From Sycobia sp. Sy_11 (lineage: Eukaryota > Arthropoda > Insecta > Hymenoptera > Epichrysomallidae), in NCBI GenBank assembly GCA_018907035.1, contig JACCIC010000278.1, positions 164,001 through 228,000 on the forward strand: DNA of 64,000 nt, in the 5' to 3' direction. The translations under genes and the position numbers were made by a program. The notes beneath the pieces are model-generated. The model saw only the letters and a program-made list of their open reading frames with translations. It did no database searches and was not told the origin of the DNA. Below, piece by piece: positions 35,395-47,175 of the stretch; within the stretch, counting starts at the first letter, position 1; every line of letters starts with the position of its first letter.

Positions 35395-37504
35395 TTACCT
35401 CTCGAACATTATTGTTCGATGGTCGACTCTTGACAATCTCTGCCCAAGTCTCTTGCTTTCAGCTATTGGTAGACGCCCTACTCTTCTCGACTCCGCCGAC
35501 TTGTCGATCTCTCTTCTCCCGTCGTCTTCGACGCTATTTTCTGCTGTGACCTCGGTCTGTGTCACTCTCGGACGAACTGCTACCGGACGATTGGCTCTTC
35601 GTGTCCAGAGACGTTGGTTTCCTTGACCTACCTTTAGATACATGCTATGCCGCGTGCGGTATCTGGCATTTGTCCGTCGGTGGAGGCGGAGTATATCTCT
35701 TATCGTAGTCAATTTTCCTCTCTAATCTACGACCATACTTTTCTACGTGACCCAGTGTATATATCGCTTTTTGTCTTAGATATTTTCTATATATCGGCTG
35801 TAGATTGCGATAGACGATCTTCAATAGCCGTTGCACCGAAGGTTTCGAATAGCTTTCAAATAGGTGCGAATAGCCGTCGCACCTCTTGAATCGGTGGATA
35901 AATGATGTTCAATCTTGCCAGGTACTGGGTGATGCCACCACCTTGTGTCTGTACCTTCAGTTCGCTCGATTGTTCGTCCCGATCCAGTGGCTTCGAGTAA
36001 TAGTGTCGCAAACGACACTTGAAGTCTCTCCACATATATACTTCATCTTGAATGCTCCTAAACCAGCTTCGAGCACCGCGGCTTAAGGTTGATGGTATGA
36101 CCTTGAGCAGGGCTTCTTCCGATACTCCCAAACTTCTTTAGCAGTCGATTAATTGTTCTAAATATTCTTCCAGGTGATCATAATATTCACCTGCAAATTT
36201 TATTCTCCAACTTTGTAGTATTCGTATGTCGCTCTGTATCGGTTGAGGTGATCACTGCTTTCTCTCTTGCGGTCTTTCTCGTACCGGGCTTCGTGTGGAC
36301 TTACATTCCGAGCGACTTCCATTAGTCTGGCTTTCTTCAGTACAGTTGTCTGCAGGCCGAAACGGCTCGCTCTGGCTGTCCATGACTCCTCGGAGGAGCT
36401 GTAGCCTCTGAAACGTTGGCCGGATGGTGATTCGGAAGGCTCCCGTTGATGCGCACATCCTTTCGAGTATAACGCATTGCCTTTCAATTTCCCGGTTTGT
36501 CGTCTACGTTCCGTGTGGGCAACTCCTCCACTGATTCTAGCTGGCTCGTTCGATGGTGTACTATCCTTCCCATTTTTTTCTTTTTGTCTCGTTGACACGC
36601 TTATCTCGGGTATATCTGGTTATTAGTTGTCGTTATCGGGCGTTTCCGTGACCTGCATTGATTCAGTAAGCCCTCCCTCATCTCTCGCTGGTATCGGTGC
36701 TTGATGTCCCGCTAATATACTTCCGGTCAGGCTGAGGCTACGTTCCATTATGTTACATTGTGAGGCTGACGGATGCACCAAACGTATCATCTGGTCCGTA
36801 CCTCCCGGCGTCGGGATTTCCATGGGTATCCGCGGCAGCTGTGTCTCGCGCGATAGGTTCGTCTGTAATCCCATCAATCGTGGGTCTAAATCGTATGCAG
36901 AGATCCATCCGAATGGCAAGTACGCATCACTGATTCAAGATACCGCTCATGATGGTAACCCTCTGTGTCCATATCTCTGCGTCATGCCAGAGTCTGCTCC
37001 TGTCACTGTTAACATGATGAGCCGGGTGATCGTAGTAAGCGGCATTTCTCTGAATACCGTCGGGGATGATGTGATAATCGTTGTGATTACCTCCGTCTGA
37101 CCAAAGATGGCTGCTGGTGCGCCCACGGCCTCGGCGATGATAGTCGCCGAGCTTGCTCCCAATAGCTGTATCTCCTCTGCCTCCTCAATGTCAGAGGTCT
37201 TCAAGGCTGGCAGCATTTCCTCAGCCGTATCCTCTTCGGTGTTCTCGTTCCATTCTGGGCACCACGGTACGTCTTCTCGAGTTCCGAGCGCTTTGTACGC
37301 GTATCGCAGCAGTCGCTCTGCTAAGACAGGTACATCTCCTCTCGGGCTATGGCGTAGCTCTCGTAGCCTATTCGCCAGGCTTTCCTGACTCTCAGCTCTT
37401 AAGTTTCTTAGCCCATGCCGCATATCCCTTTCACCTGTGAGAATTTGTCGCTTCAATCTCTGGTATTGCTTTGTTTGTGTTACTTTATCCCCTGACCGTT
37501 CCAT
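35395..37504 (-). pseudogene. gag: Gypsy gag remnants
   Basis: Four overlapping minus-strand frames form one decayed gag. The start is MERSGDKVTQTKQYQRLKRQ at 37504. The stretch 36623-36919 is a linker. At 35856-36131 lies the retrotransposon gag core (LSRGARSWFRSIQDEVYMW; CRLRHYYSKPLDRDEQSSEL). A downstream tail (YGRRLERKIDYDKRYTPPPP, about 35660-35780) matches the usual end of insect gypsy gag. A clear CCHC knuckle is not seen. The long frames on the plus strand across this region are shadows. Confidence 0.75.
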
Positions 37505-38440
37505 CTTGATCCGTGTCCAATTTATTAGCTTAATGTTGAATCAATTTTTTTCTTCTATTGAAATAATTTATGATTTTTTTCTCACTCGTCTAAGCTTTAT
37601 TAATGTGCCGTGAATAATTAATGAAGCGAATTTAGCGAAATGTATATGATTGTAAATTTAAATAATAACTATATAAATATATTTATACTACCACCCAATA
37701 TTTTACCTGAATACCCGTTCCAATGAAAATTTAGCGCTATATATGTTCTATATGAATCAAAAAAGAATAATATTAACAATTTAATAATAGAATAAAAGAA
37801 TAATTGAAACAATTTAATTTAAGTAATTTAATTCTGTAGAGCAGTATATATTATTTAGAGTTGAATTATACTGCCGATCGAATTTACTTTTAGACAAAAA
37901 ACACAGCCGTATACATAAATGAAAACCCCGATTATCAAAACACTTCATTGATTTTATAGTCTAGAGGCTCATCTATCTAATTATGTAAATTTTCGAACAC
38001 CCCAAAACAAATAAAAAGAAATAATTTTGAATCTATGGAATATCCCCTATAAAAAATAATAAATAACATAAATGTTTATTTTTTTAATTGCACTACTAAT
38101 TTACCCATCAGATAACAATAATTAATAAAACTCACTTAGATATCATATACTCCATATCATAGGCTAATCCAAAATTTTGTAAAAGTAATAAATATTAAAT
38201 ATTAAATTAATAGTGATAAAATTATATTCAATTTCAATATTCAATATTCAATTAAATTCTATCATATTTATAATATAATAATATTTAATAATAATAACAT
38301 ATATTAAATGACATAAATATTTTTATATGATTTATATTAGCTTTTGAATTAATTGATATTTTATTCCTGCATTCACTCACCAACTCATCAATTGTAATAA
38401 AAAAAATTTTTTTTCCCCGCAGCTCGGTCACTTAGTCTCT
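37505..38440. other. AT-rich leader or inserted sequence inside the gypsy element
   Basis: About 0.9 kb of AT-rich sequence between the gag start and the 5' LTR, very unlike the GC-rich gypsy body. I see no gene or TIR. It may be a later insertion whose ends I could not recognise. Confidence 0.4.
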
Positions 38441-38515
38441 GGGGCGAGTCGACATTTCCTATGCGCCGCGTCTTACCCACTCTCTCTTACTACTACCTGA
38501 CGCCTAACGGCGACG

Positions 38516-38975
38516 GCGGGGCAACGCTAAAGAACAAAAAAAGGGGGCGGCACTCAATAAATAACGCCTCGATCACTGTAATTGATTCCTTTATTATCCG
38601 GAAGAACATATCATACTTTCCGACGTAATCTCTCTCTCTCTCTCTCATTCTCACACACGCTCGTATCCGCGGTACACATACACTTTATTTCTCTCACTCA
38701 CTCGTACTCCCGTGTATCGCTATTCGATTCTCTCTCTCTCCCATACTTCATCTTGCGGCACACGCAATCTACCTCTTTTTTTAATACACACATACGTCAG
38801 CGCCTCCGCTAGTTGGCTGTTTCCTCTTATTCTCGGACGACACCCGTATTTTCGTACTCATTGCTCGTTCCACGCGCGCACGTTTCCCGCTCGCGTACAC
38901 GCCGCTATCGCACCGCGGTCCTTGGGCCGGATTTACATTACGCGGTCGCTTGCCGTCGGTACTCACCGTGCTTCA
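38516..38975 (-). repeat. LTR-like repeat of the gypsy element, right copy
   Basis: Matches 32706-32975 and stops abruptly after GGTACTCACCGTG at 38975, where PLE-like sequence begins. Confidence 0.75.
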
Positions 38976-38979
38976 AATT

Positions 38980-39385
38980 CTTAGAACGTTACTACAACGA
39001 ATGGTTCTGGCCAGACGATGAATTACTTGTTGAGAGTAATATTATTTCGCGAAAAATTATTATTCAAATTCACTTTTTTCTTTCAAATTACTATGTATAA
39101 AAATTGGGCTATGCAATGAGATCAACTTCACCACTGGTCATTGCTAATATGACAATGGAAAAATGAGATAATATTGCATTGACTAAGCTAAATTTAGAAC
39201 GATTTTGTCTATAAAAGTTATATTGATGACATCTTCATAATTGTACCAGAAAGGCGTGTATATGAAATGGTGGATGTTTTTATACTATCCTTTATTAATC
39301 GATCAAATTCAATTTACAAAGAAATAGATCTAAACAATAAATTAAGAGCTTGGACGTCAATATTATTAAAAATAGAAAGAGCAGA
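38980..39385 (+). pseudogene. Penelope-like element reverse transcriptase fragment
   Basis: A decayed plus-strand piece in two frames. AMRSTSPLVIANMTMEK corresponds to the conserved G-x-P-M-G-S-P-L-S-P-x-I-A-N block of PLE reverse transcriptase. About 25 codons later comes YIDDIFIIVPERRVYEMVDV with the catalytic Y-x-D-D, followed by FILSFINRSNSIYKEI, matching the FN...IQFTxE region. Stops and one frameshift are visible. Its left edge abuts the truncated gypsy LTR. Confidence 0.65.
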
Positions 39386-39429
39386 GTAATATTAAATTGG
39401 TATAGTAATAGGTTTTCATTTTAGTTTAG

Positions 39430-39474
39430 TTTTTGAAGATGAGCTGGAGCGTTTTGAATCATCGGACTTTAAAG
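39430..39474 (+). CDS. trol: Candidate phase-1 micro-exon of trol
   Basis: Forty-five open bases between an acceptor (TTTCATTTTAGTTTAG) and a donor (AAAG|GTAAAT), encoding FEDELERFESSDFK with split codons at both ends. It starts and ends in phase 1, so it would fit between the SEA-like exon and the LDL-receptor exon without disturbing the frame. A second possible phase-1 piece is 39610-39639 (acceptor TTTCTATTTCAG, donor A|GTATGA). Such short open blocks can arise by chance. Transcript reads are needed before accepting either one. Confidence 0.28.
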
Positions 39475-39725
39475 GTAAATCTAAATTTAAGATGATACAG
39501 TTAGTAAGATTTTGTTACTAACATAGAAGATAGAGTAGTTCATATTTATTTATAGTTTTTAATTAAATTGAATTTTTATATTATATTTTATTAATAATTT
39601 CTATTTCAGATTCTACACGGGTGATTATAAGGAAAGGCAGTATGACTACCATTGTATTACTATAGAATATTATTACATAAGACCAAGAAAAATAATTATT
39701 AATTGAAACATATCGTTGATTAATA

Positions 39726-41045
39726 TGTAACGTTCCGTCTCCTTCCTTCTTAATTTTCATTTACCAAGTTTTATTTGTTTATTACGGGAAATTTGTGGAG
39801 TTTAGGGTACGTGATTCGGAGGGAGAAACGTATCAGGACGGGTTTTTCGAGTGAATAACTTGAAACTCGTGCTTTTTTATGTTTTAAAAAAGTAATAAAA
39901 TATATTATCTAATAAATTATAAAGAAAAAAAAAATAATTCCTATTCTATCGGGATCTCGCTATAGATACCCTGAAAAATTAAAAAGAAATAACGATTCGC
40001 AAATTAGTTACTCGCGTCTTCAATTTATTTTATATTATAGCTAGTAGTTAATCGACATATCTAAATTTCTACGAATTCACACGGTCTTGACTCAGTAAAT
40101 TTATCGCTTTATTTACTACATTGACTTAAACGGTTCCCCTTTCTATTTATTATATTTATATAAGCGGTCTGTCTATTTATACGGAGTTTCTGTCGTGTTA
40201 TAGTAATAAATCCTTTTTTCTTTTTTATATCACGCTAAAGTGCGCCTTAGCCAGTGATATAAAAAAGTTCAATGTTTTACTTAGGAATAAGCGTTGATTA
40301 TTCCTTAGCAATACTCTGTTTTCTTTCAATTTATTTTACAGAAGTTAATTCTTATATTTATAATAGTAAGTCGATGAACGTTATGATGACTTGCAAATTT
40401 TTGGTCGCCGGTCTGTCTGGTATTAATCCGAGGTGCGCCTCGTGATTAATAGCCGTCTGGTAGTTTAGTACGACGAAAAGGAGAGGCTTTTCCCCGAATT
40501 AAATTAGTTCGATTATAATTTTGTCTCCCGGCGGCTTTTCTGGATTATTTCTTAGCTGAAAAAGAATTACTTGTCCAGAGGTCGGGAGCGCCCGTTCTTC
40601 TCGGTAGGTAATCTTTTTATCTTTTCTTACGAGTAAAGGTGTTTTTTCTTTGGCCTCGTGAAAGAGTTTTCACCCAAGAAAATACAGAATTTATCGGTCG
40701 GTAGATGACAGCGCCTTTCGTCATTCGAGAGGTATCCTTCCTCGACGAGTGCCGAAAACGAACCGTGCTCTTGGCAAAATTTAGCGTACTTTTATACATG
40801 GTAAAAGTATGTTAACAAAAATCTGATTGGTTATTATTTATTTTAAAATACGGTAATATTGTTCTTATTGGTTAAATTACTTTATGCTACCTATTCTACT
40901 CTATGTTGTGTTTGTTTGTTTATTTATAGAAATCGTTTCGTGTATATATCTGACTATTATTATGATTTATATATAATAGTCTTAAAATTATAATAATTCT
41001 CGTCACGGTAATAACCTAATTTATCTTGCTTTTTTTCCCGTTACA
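39726..41045 (+). repeat. Solo LTR A (TGTAACG...CGTTACA)
   Basis: A 1320-bp unit starting TGTAACGTTCC and ending CCCGTTACA, with the 4-bp duplication AATA on both sides (39722-39725 and 41046-41049). A TATA box (TATATAAG, 40156-40163) lies about one third in. No internal coding sequence is present, so it is a solo LTR, probably Ty3/gypsy, left by recombination between two LTRs. A run of hairpins follows the TATA box. Orientation is taken from the TATA box. Confidence 0.88.
40221..40451 (+). promoter_or_regulatory. Hairpin series in the leader of solo LTR A
   Basis: Three perfect stems follow the TATA box. First, TTTTTTATATCAC (40221-40233) pairs with 40254-40266. Second, AGGAATAA (40283-40290) pairs with 40298-40305. 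Third, TATTAATC (40421-40428) pairs with 40444-40451, with an inner CGAGG/CCTCG stem. The first and third have a TGCG apex within the shared string GTGCGCCT. Confidence 0.7.
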
Positions 41046-42426
41046 AATATATTAATACAATGTATTCTCATATTAATATTCTTAGACAGCCCTATCATAA
41101 GATGTATGTAATAGTTGTTCCCTCACAGTTTTGTTTGGATCACTGTATAACTCATCCAAATCATCATCGGCATCATAGATATCATTCGCACTAATATTGA
41201 TATCTGCATAAACAAAATATTGTTTCTTATCCAATCTAATACTGTCTAATTTTACTTCTACCTTTTCTTCTTCTTCTTTCATATTGACTAGTTTTACCAG
41301 AGGTAACAATAGGCTTAAAAGTTTTGCCTAAACTTTTTTAAGATCTGCTTTATTTTCTTTTAATTGTTTGTGATTTTTCTTCATTGTTTGTCATGACGCT
41401 TCTAATTAACTAAGTATGCGACGATCAGGCTGTATTCTCGATACAGCCTAATACACGCGAAATTTTGACTCGCATTAATAAAGTTCCCGAAATTCAATTA
41501 ATCGGGCAATGCTCCCGATTAGCGGTCAAACGCGCAATAATCAAAACAAGACGATTGTGCGTATCAAATATACCTGTCTCGCGAACGTAGGACAGGAGAG
41601 AGCGGACGGGAACTCGCGCGCGAGAGAGAGAGCCGTAGCCATGCGGCAGACAGCGTCGAAAAGATGTCCCGTGCCCCCTCGCTCCCCGCGCCTACGAACT
41701 CGGGAGACAGTAAATACATTCGTGTCCGCATTTCTAAATACTTTATTTAGAAATATATTATGAGAATACGCAAATAATTGAACATATATGAATGTCCTAA
41801 AGGAGAAAAAATATAATTAATTATTTCTAAAATAATTTTAATTACTATGCGTACTTATTACATTTAATTATTATAAGTTTTATAATTAAATATTCATAGT
41901 CGGCGAATACTAAATTAATTGTTGTCTAGTATTAAAATAACTATTATTTTAATTACTGGGATAATTATTAGTATTATAATTATTATTATTTTTGAATAAT
42001 AATTATTATTATAATTAATTAATATTAAATAGATTCATTTGTTAAAATAATATCATCATCAAAGGTATTATAATACCTAGATATTATTATAACACGAGCT
42101 AAATAAATTAAGAAAACCAGAGCTACAATTATTATAATATAATTTATATGCAATACGAGAATCCAACCAAGGACGCAAAATGTCAAGTTAATTATTGTTG
42201 TAACAATTATTATTATTACTATTATTTGTTATAATAATAATTATTCTTATTATTATTAGAATAAACAAAAACCCGAGAGAGCTAAATTACGCCGAAAGGA
42301 TTATAACAATACGAACACTCTCAAGAGCAAAGCCACAAATTAAATGTATAATTAATATAATTTTAATTAATTATTATTATTTTAATATTATAAAGTTATT
42401 ATTGTTATTTTTCGGCGACTTAATAC

Positions 42427-42470
42427 AAAATTAGTCCAGCGGTTGCGTAAACACCCGATGGACTAATTTT
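42427..42470. promoter_or_regulatory. 12-bp perfect hairpin just upstream of the LTR B TATA box
   Basis: AAAATTAGTCCA (42427-42438) pairs with 42459-42470 around a 20-base loop. It ends 5 bp before the TATA box, so it may act as DNA (a protein site). Confidence 0.7.
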
Positions 42471-42595
42471 TCATGTATAAAAGGGCGACTTTTCCGCCCT
42501 AAAAACAGTTCTCTCGGCAATACGGCCGAAAGAAGCTCCCTAGAGCTATCCTGACTCCAGAGCTCCAGTAAATCCTGCCTGTCCGAAAATCCTGA

Positions 42596-42927
42596 ATAGT
42601 AGAGTCGCGATCCTGGTTGCACGGTGCTCCATTAAAGACGAGCAGACTCTACTATCCCGTCCGAATCCTAGTGAAGCTTGACCATGGTTACATGGCACTC
42701 CCTTAAAGACCAGCGGCTTCACTAAAAACTCCTCTCCTCATCCCGGTGAGACTTGATCCTGGTTGCGCGGCGCTCCGTTAAAGACCAACGGTCTCACCAA
42801 AAATCCCTCCTGCACCTTAGTAAGGCTTGATACTGGATGCTCGGCGCTCCGTTCAAGCCCAGCGGTCTCACTCCATTACACGAACAAAGCCCTGATACTG
42901 GGTGTAGTAGACCAGCAGGCTACGTTC
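42596..42927 (+). repeat. Array of five covarying hairpins in the LTR B leader
   Basis: Units at 42596-42655, 42669-42724, 42745-42798, 42819-42872 and 42882-42927. Outer stems differ but each is self-complementary: ATAGTAGAGTC/GACTCTACTAT, TAGTGAAGC/GCTTCACTA, GGTGAGAC/GTCTCACC, AGTAAGGC/GTCTCACT (one mismatch), and a weaker fifth. Between the arms the core is conserved (TTGATCCTGGTTGC, then GGCGCTCC, then TTAAAGACCAGCG) and forms an inner CTGG/CCAG stem. All five lie downstream of the TATA box, so they would be in the RNA leader. Confidence 0.85.
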
Positions 42928-43439
42928 TTTCCCCAAACTCCCCCTGGCCCCAGTAAGAGTGGGTATAAATATAATATGCGAGATTATTATATTAAGTATG
43001 TTAAAAATTAAGATTGTAAATCCGGTTCAACAATAAGCAGCGTGCGATAACTAATGTAATAAGGTATAGTATGAGGTTTTTAACATAAAATTCTGTCTTG
43101 TCTGTTACAGATCGGAGGGCTCAAAGCCAGAAAAGACTGTTAATATTTTTCTTTTATAACTTTTATTCTTTGTATTCTCTTAAAATAATATATTTTGTTA
43201 TTACTACTACATTGAACACAATTGAGTAAACGTGATTTTTCCCGATCCTGTCTGAATTCCTTTTCCTTTCAAAACGATCCTGGCGCTACCGCGTAAGCTA
43301 TCCCGAAGGGAAAAGGGAAACGTTACAAGTATATTGATCTCTGCTTTAAACTGCACCACATTGCTGCCAGAATGGTTTTACATACGAAGTGTGAGTAAAA
43401 GATGACTTTTTATTTTTGTCAAAATATATTAAAGTATGC

Positions 43440-44140
43440 ATCAATATTTATGTTGTTCGTCTAACGATGCGATCTTTTGAATCGTAGCAAAGCGCTGTCG
43501 CAAAGATGTACGCAAAAATAATCAAAGAAAACAGTAAGCAACACCTTAATATTTGATCGAAACCTTTGAAGTTGACGTGCTTTTTTCGATCTTCATTGTC
43601 CATCATGCTTCTACTAGAATGATTGAGCCTTAATTTCGACATCAGAAACGTATACCCATGTTTCATCATCTGTTATGACCCTTTTGAGGAAATCTGAGTC
43701 ATCGTTGGCATTATTTAACAGCTTCTGAGGACATTGCTTTTAGTCAAGATTGACTAACTTCGGAAGAAACTTTTTCATTTTTTCAGTTTCATTCGGCATG
43801 AAACGGACGTCTCATGCCGAAAACCTCCCTTAAAAGTGTTGCACACAAACCAAATGAGATGCCGATATCATCAGCAATTACGGTAATTCGAGGATTAACG
43901 TGCTGGGTAGTACAGAGGGAGGTTTGTAATTACCCTCTTATCAGTCTTCTTAGAAGAGCTTGTATCAACGTAAACATTTTTTTGACTGAGAGTAGACTCA
44001 TGGTCAAAAGTTCAAGTGCTTTGGAACACTGTATTCCGTTTTGTGCACAAATTTTAATGCAATTCTTAAGACTCGTATACTCTTATACTTGTATCATTTA
44101 TTGTAGGGCTTGAATAAATTTCCATTCACACTACGTTCTT
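43440..44140 (-). pseudogene. Mariner transposase fragment, minus strand
   Basis: Read on the minus strand, broken frames give the mariner middle region: an FGVCNTF/GGFRHE-like block, an ETWVYVSDVEIKAQS block holding the first catalytic aspartate neighbourhood (near 43640-43670), then KKARQLQRFRSNIKVLLTVF (near 43500-43590). The second and third catalytic blocks are missing. No TIRs were found. It is a remnant only. Confidence 0.75.
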
Positions 44141-44979
44141 ATGCTCTAGACGCTATAGAGCAAGTATATTACCTTGCCACGGTTACTTCGAAGTGAATAT
44201 TATAAGGGCTGAATGTAATGTAACATATGAGTGTACATAAGTGAGCGAAAAAAGTATTAATGTATCTGTATACAGATTCTTTCCTGGTATACAGTCTGGC
44301 TACTAGATAATTGAAATCCCATCGCAAGCCATTTATTTACCAACTGTAATCGATATCATTGATAATCTAAAGCTATAGCTGCGTATCATAGATCAAGATA
44401 GAGTTTTGGTGAATTTTTTTATGAAATCATAACTATTTATTGCACCTGAATTCGGTTATATAATAATTATAATGGTTGTGGCATTCAATAACAGAGATTA
44501 TGTTAAGAGTACGCAATTCTATCTAAGAGTCAGTCACGTACAGGCAATAAAATAGCTAGCATCTCATACGATTTTTAAGAAGCTTGGGAGGTTTACAATA
44601 TTTCACATGTAAACGTTTGTGTTTATTTTGCTTTTATACTTGCATAAATAATGGAAGAATTGCTGAATGCGCAATCGCCCGTCGAGTTCTACAAATCTAT
44701 CGTTTATTAAGAGATATATGAACATTTATCACATACTTCGTCGCACTGCCAAAATAATTATGAAATTCTAATCTTCACATAATCCCTTGTATTCTAAGCA
44801 TCAAGAACTATGTCTGTTAACATCATGTAGTTAATACATTTATTTAGAATACAAATGCTGAACAATGCTGAACAGAACATTCTCGTAGCAGTTTAATAGT
44901 TAAAATTTGTCATATTTTTACAATCGACTTCATAATATTATATTTTTGATTTAGTTTTCTATATCTTAAATATTTATTC

Positions 44980-44984
<5 letters not shown>
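44141..44984. other. Intronic sequence, nothing recognised
   Basis: No coding pattern, repeat family or structure stood out in this unique-looking AT-rich stretch. Confidence 0.5.

Positions 44985-45034
<50 letters not shown>
44985..45034. repeat. (TA)n microsatellite
   Basis: About 50 bp. LTR-like sequence starting TGTAACGCGC follows directly. Confidence 0.95.
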
Positions 45035-45039
<5 letters not shown>

Positions 45040-45420
45040 AACGCGCACTTGTCGGAACATTGCACGCCGTTGTGAACTTATGGTGCCTCCATCGGCATTG
45101 TCCATGTGTTATAATGTATAAAAAGGGAAGATGGACATAGTTTCTAGCTTAACTATATTCTTTACTTGTTGCTAGTGACTTAGTTGCTAGGTTAACCTAT
45201 TTTCTTTACTTGTATTTGTTTACTGATCATGTTTCTACATTTACGTCGTGATTTGACTCTTGATGCAACAACTTTTTGTGTTAATTATGCAGTTATCAGA
45301 GTAATAAAAGGCTATGATTCCGCCATAAACACTATTTGGAAGACGTCCTGACTCGATATCGGTTTCTACCTTCTAAACATGAAACGACGATTTTTCCCTA
45401 TAAAAGTTGGCTGTTATATA
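45035..45420 (+). repeat. Possible short LTR
   Basis: Starts TGTAACGCGC after the (TA)n tract. It has a TATA-like TATAAAAAGGGAAG at 45117 and two AATAAA-like or ATAAAAGG stretches, as expected for a copia-sized LTR. No CA end or target duplication can be defined, because the foldback element begins at 45421. Confidence 0.35.
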
Positions 45421-46557
45421 CACCCTGTCCCAAATATAATTGCTCATATTAGCAGCATGGTATTGGCAAGGAAAAGTCATGTGTAAATATTAATATTCAT
45501 GTAGGTCCATTTGTAATAGTTTTTGCAGTACGGGCCCATGTTTGTGAACCAATCAGGGCTCAGAGAATTGGATCATCGCCTGAGAGCGAGAAAAAGGACG
45601 TCAAACGAAGGGAAACAAGGCGAAGTCGAGTGAACACGGTAAAGACCAGTAGTTGTTATTTTTCCTGTCCATTGTCAACGTTAGCGTGGCTTGGATATAC
45701 GGACGCATGACGAAGCGGCGTTCACGCGTCTTGCGAATAAAGATTATGTTTCTCCATCTACAATGTTCTCTACCCATATTTTTTGTTAAGCTAACTTTTT
45801 TTATAACAGCCTACTCCACTGCATTGGAAAAATAAGGAACTCCACTGCTTGGGAAAATACTCATTGTAAGGAAATTTAATTGATAGAAATCGGATAAAAT
45901 GATTTTATAGGGCTTATCAATACCTTCATAATTATTTCATACGATTTTATACGTAAATAGCTCAAACCATCCCATTGTAACCATTCAAAGTTCCTTGCAA
46001 TCAGTATTTTTTCTAGTTTTGAATGTGATTATCAATTATCTATATTTCAATCTTTGTAGCATTTTAAAAATTCAGTTGGACATTTGTTTTTATACAACAC
46101 ACGTGTGTGCTCGCGGTCAGTTCATCTGTGCCAGTGAAACATCCGCTTTTCTTCACTATTTCCATTGCAATGGAGTGGGCTGTTATAAAAAAGAATAGCT
46201 GGCCAAAAAATATGGGTAGCGAACGTTATAGACGAAGAAGCATAATCTATATTTTAGACGCCTGAACCTCGCCTCGTCAATGCGTCCGTATATCCAAGCA
46301 GTTACGCGAACGTTGACAATGGACAGTAAAAATAACATCTACTAATCTTTAGCGACTTCGCCTCGTCTTCCTTCATTTGACCTCCTTTTTCTCGATCTCA
46401 GGCGATGACCCACTTCCCTCAGCCCTGATTGGCTCTCAAACATGGGCCCGTACTGCAAAAACTATAAAAAATGGACCTGCATGAATATTAATATTTACAC
46501 ATAATTTTTCCTTGCCTATACCATTCCGCTACTATGGGCAGTTATATCTGGAATACG

Positions 46558-46560
<3 letters not shown>
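45421..46560. mobile_element. Foldback-type DNA element with ~410-bp inverted termini
   Basis: Left arm 45421-45832 and right arm 46148-46560 are reverse complements with moderate divergence (shared TGTGTAAATATTAATATTCA, TTTTTGCAGTACGGGCCCAT and ATACGGACGCAT). Ends begin CACC and TA lies on each side. The 315-bp centre has no recognisable transposase, so the element is non-autonomous. Confidence 0.88.

Positions 46561-46602
<42 letters not shown>
46559..46602. repeat. (TA)n microsatellite
   Basis: Separates the foldback element from the mariner remnant. Confidence 0.93.
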
Positions 46603-46604
<2 letters not shown>

Positions 46605-46702
46605 AAGTTTAGCGGCACATGAAGTGACGGTCAAGTAATAATATTACTAATAATACATCAAGTTATAGAATAAACAACATCGAGTTCTAGATAGTGATAA
46701 AA

Positions 46703-47175
46703 ATGTCTAATTTTGTATCCGCAAGTGATGATTTGCGGAAAGCATTAAGTTTTGGTTAACATTTAAAGAAAAGTGCTGCATCGAATACTTGTCGAGCCAT
46801 GTGTTAATCACGCCCGATCAGTAGTAATTTGAAAAAGATGGTTTTAATGATTAAAAAATAACAATTTTAGTGTGAGAAATAGAGAACGTGCAAGATCATC
46901 AAAAAAATTTGCACACATCGAATTGCACACAATGTTGGATGAAGATAACAATTTGAGTAAAAACCAAATGGCAGCAATGTTAAATGTTGCACAGCAAACA
47001 ATTTCTGACCGTTTAAAAGTTCTGGGAAAGGTGCAAAAGTATGCAAAATTGCTGCAATATGAATTAAATGAAAGACAGATGGAAAATAAAAAATTTGCTT
47101 GGATGTAAAAATGAAATTTTGCATGAAAGACACGAAAAAAGCAATTTTTCATTAAATTGTTACTGATGATGAAAA
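46703..47175 (+). pseudogene. Mariner transposase, N-terminal part
   Basis: Starts MSNFVSASDDLRKALSFG (ATG 46703), the usual mariner opening, then stops. A helix-turn-helix piece follows at 46872-47108 (LDEDNNLSKNQMAAMLNVAQ, QTISDRLKVLGKVQKY). Soon after comes a trace of the first catalytic block in another frame. The second half is missing, and sequence from 47345 is PLE. Several stops; not functional. Confidence 0.82.

Larger units (their letters stand above)
32700..38980 (-). mobile_element. Ty3/gypsy retrotransposon, minus strand, degenerate
   Basis: Reading right to left: an LTR-like repeat (38516-38975), gag starting at 37504, pol fragments to about 34020, then a second LTR-like repeat (32706-32975 or further). 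The element is clearly more GC-rich than its surroundings. Many frameshifts, stops and an internal deletion in pol make it non-autonomous. The LTR outer ends and a target duplication could not be fixed, because the right repeat is cut off near 38975. Confidence 0.85.
41417..43327 (+). repeat. Solo LTR B (TGCGACG...CGTTACA)
   Basis: A 1911-bp unit from TGCGACGATCAGG to AACGTTACA, flanked by AGTA duplications (41413-41416 and 43328-43331). It contains a TATA box (TATAAAAG, 42476-42483), a long AT-rich U3 and a hairpin array. The small open frame at 41509-41763 has no recognisable domain. Same family as solo LTR C and the partial copy at 58361. Confidence 0.9.
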
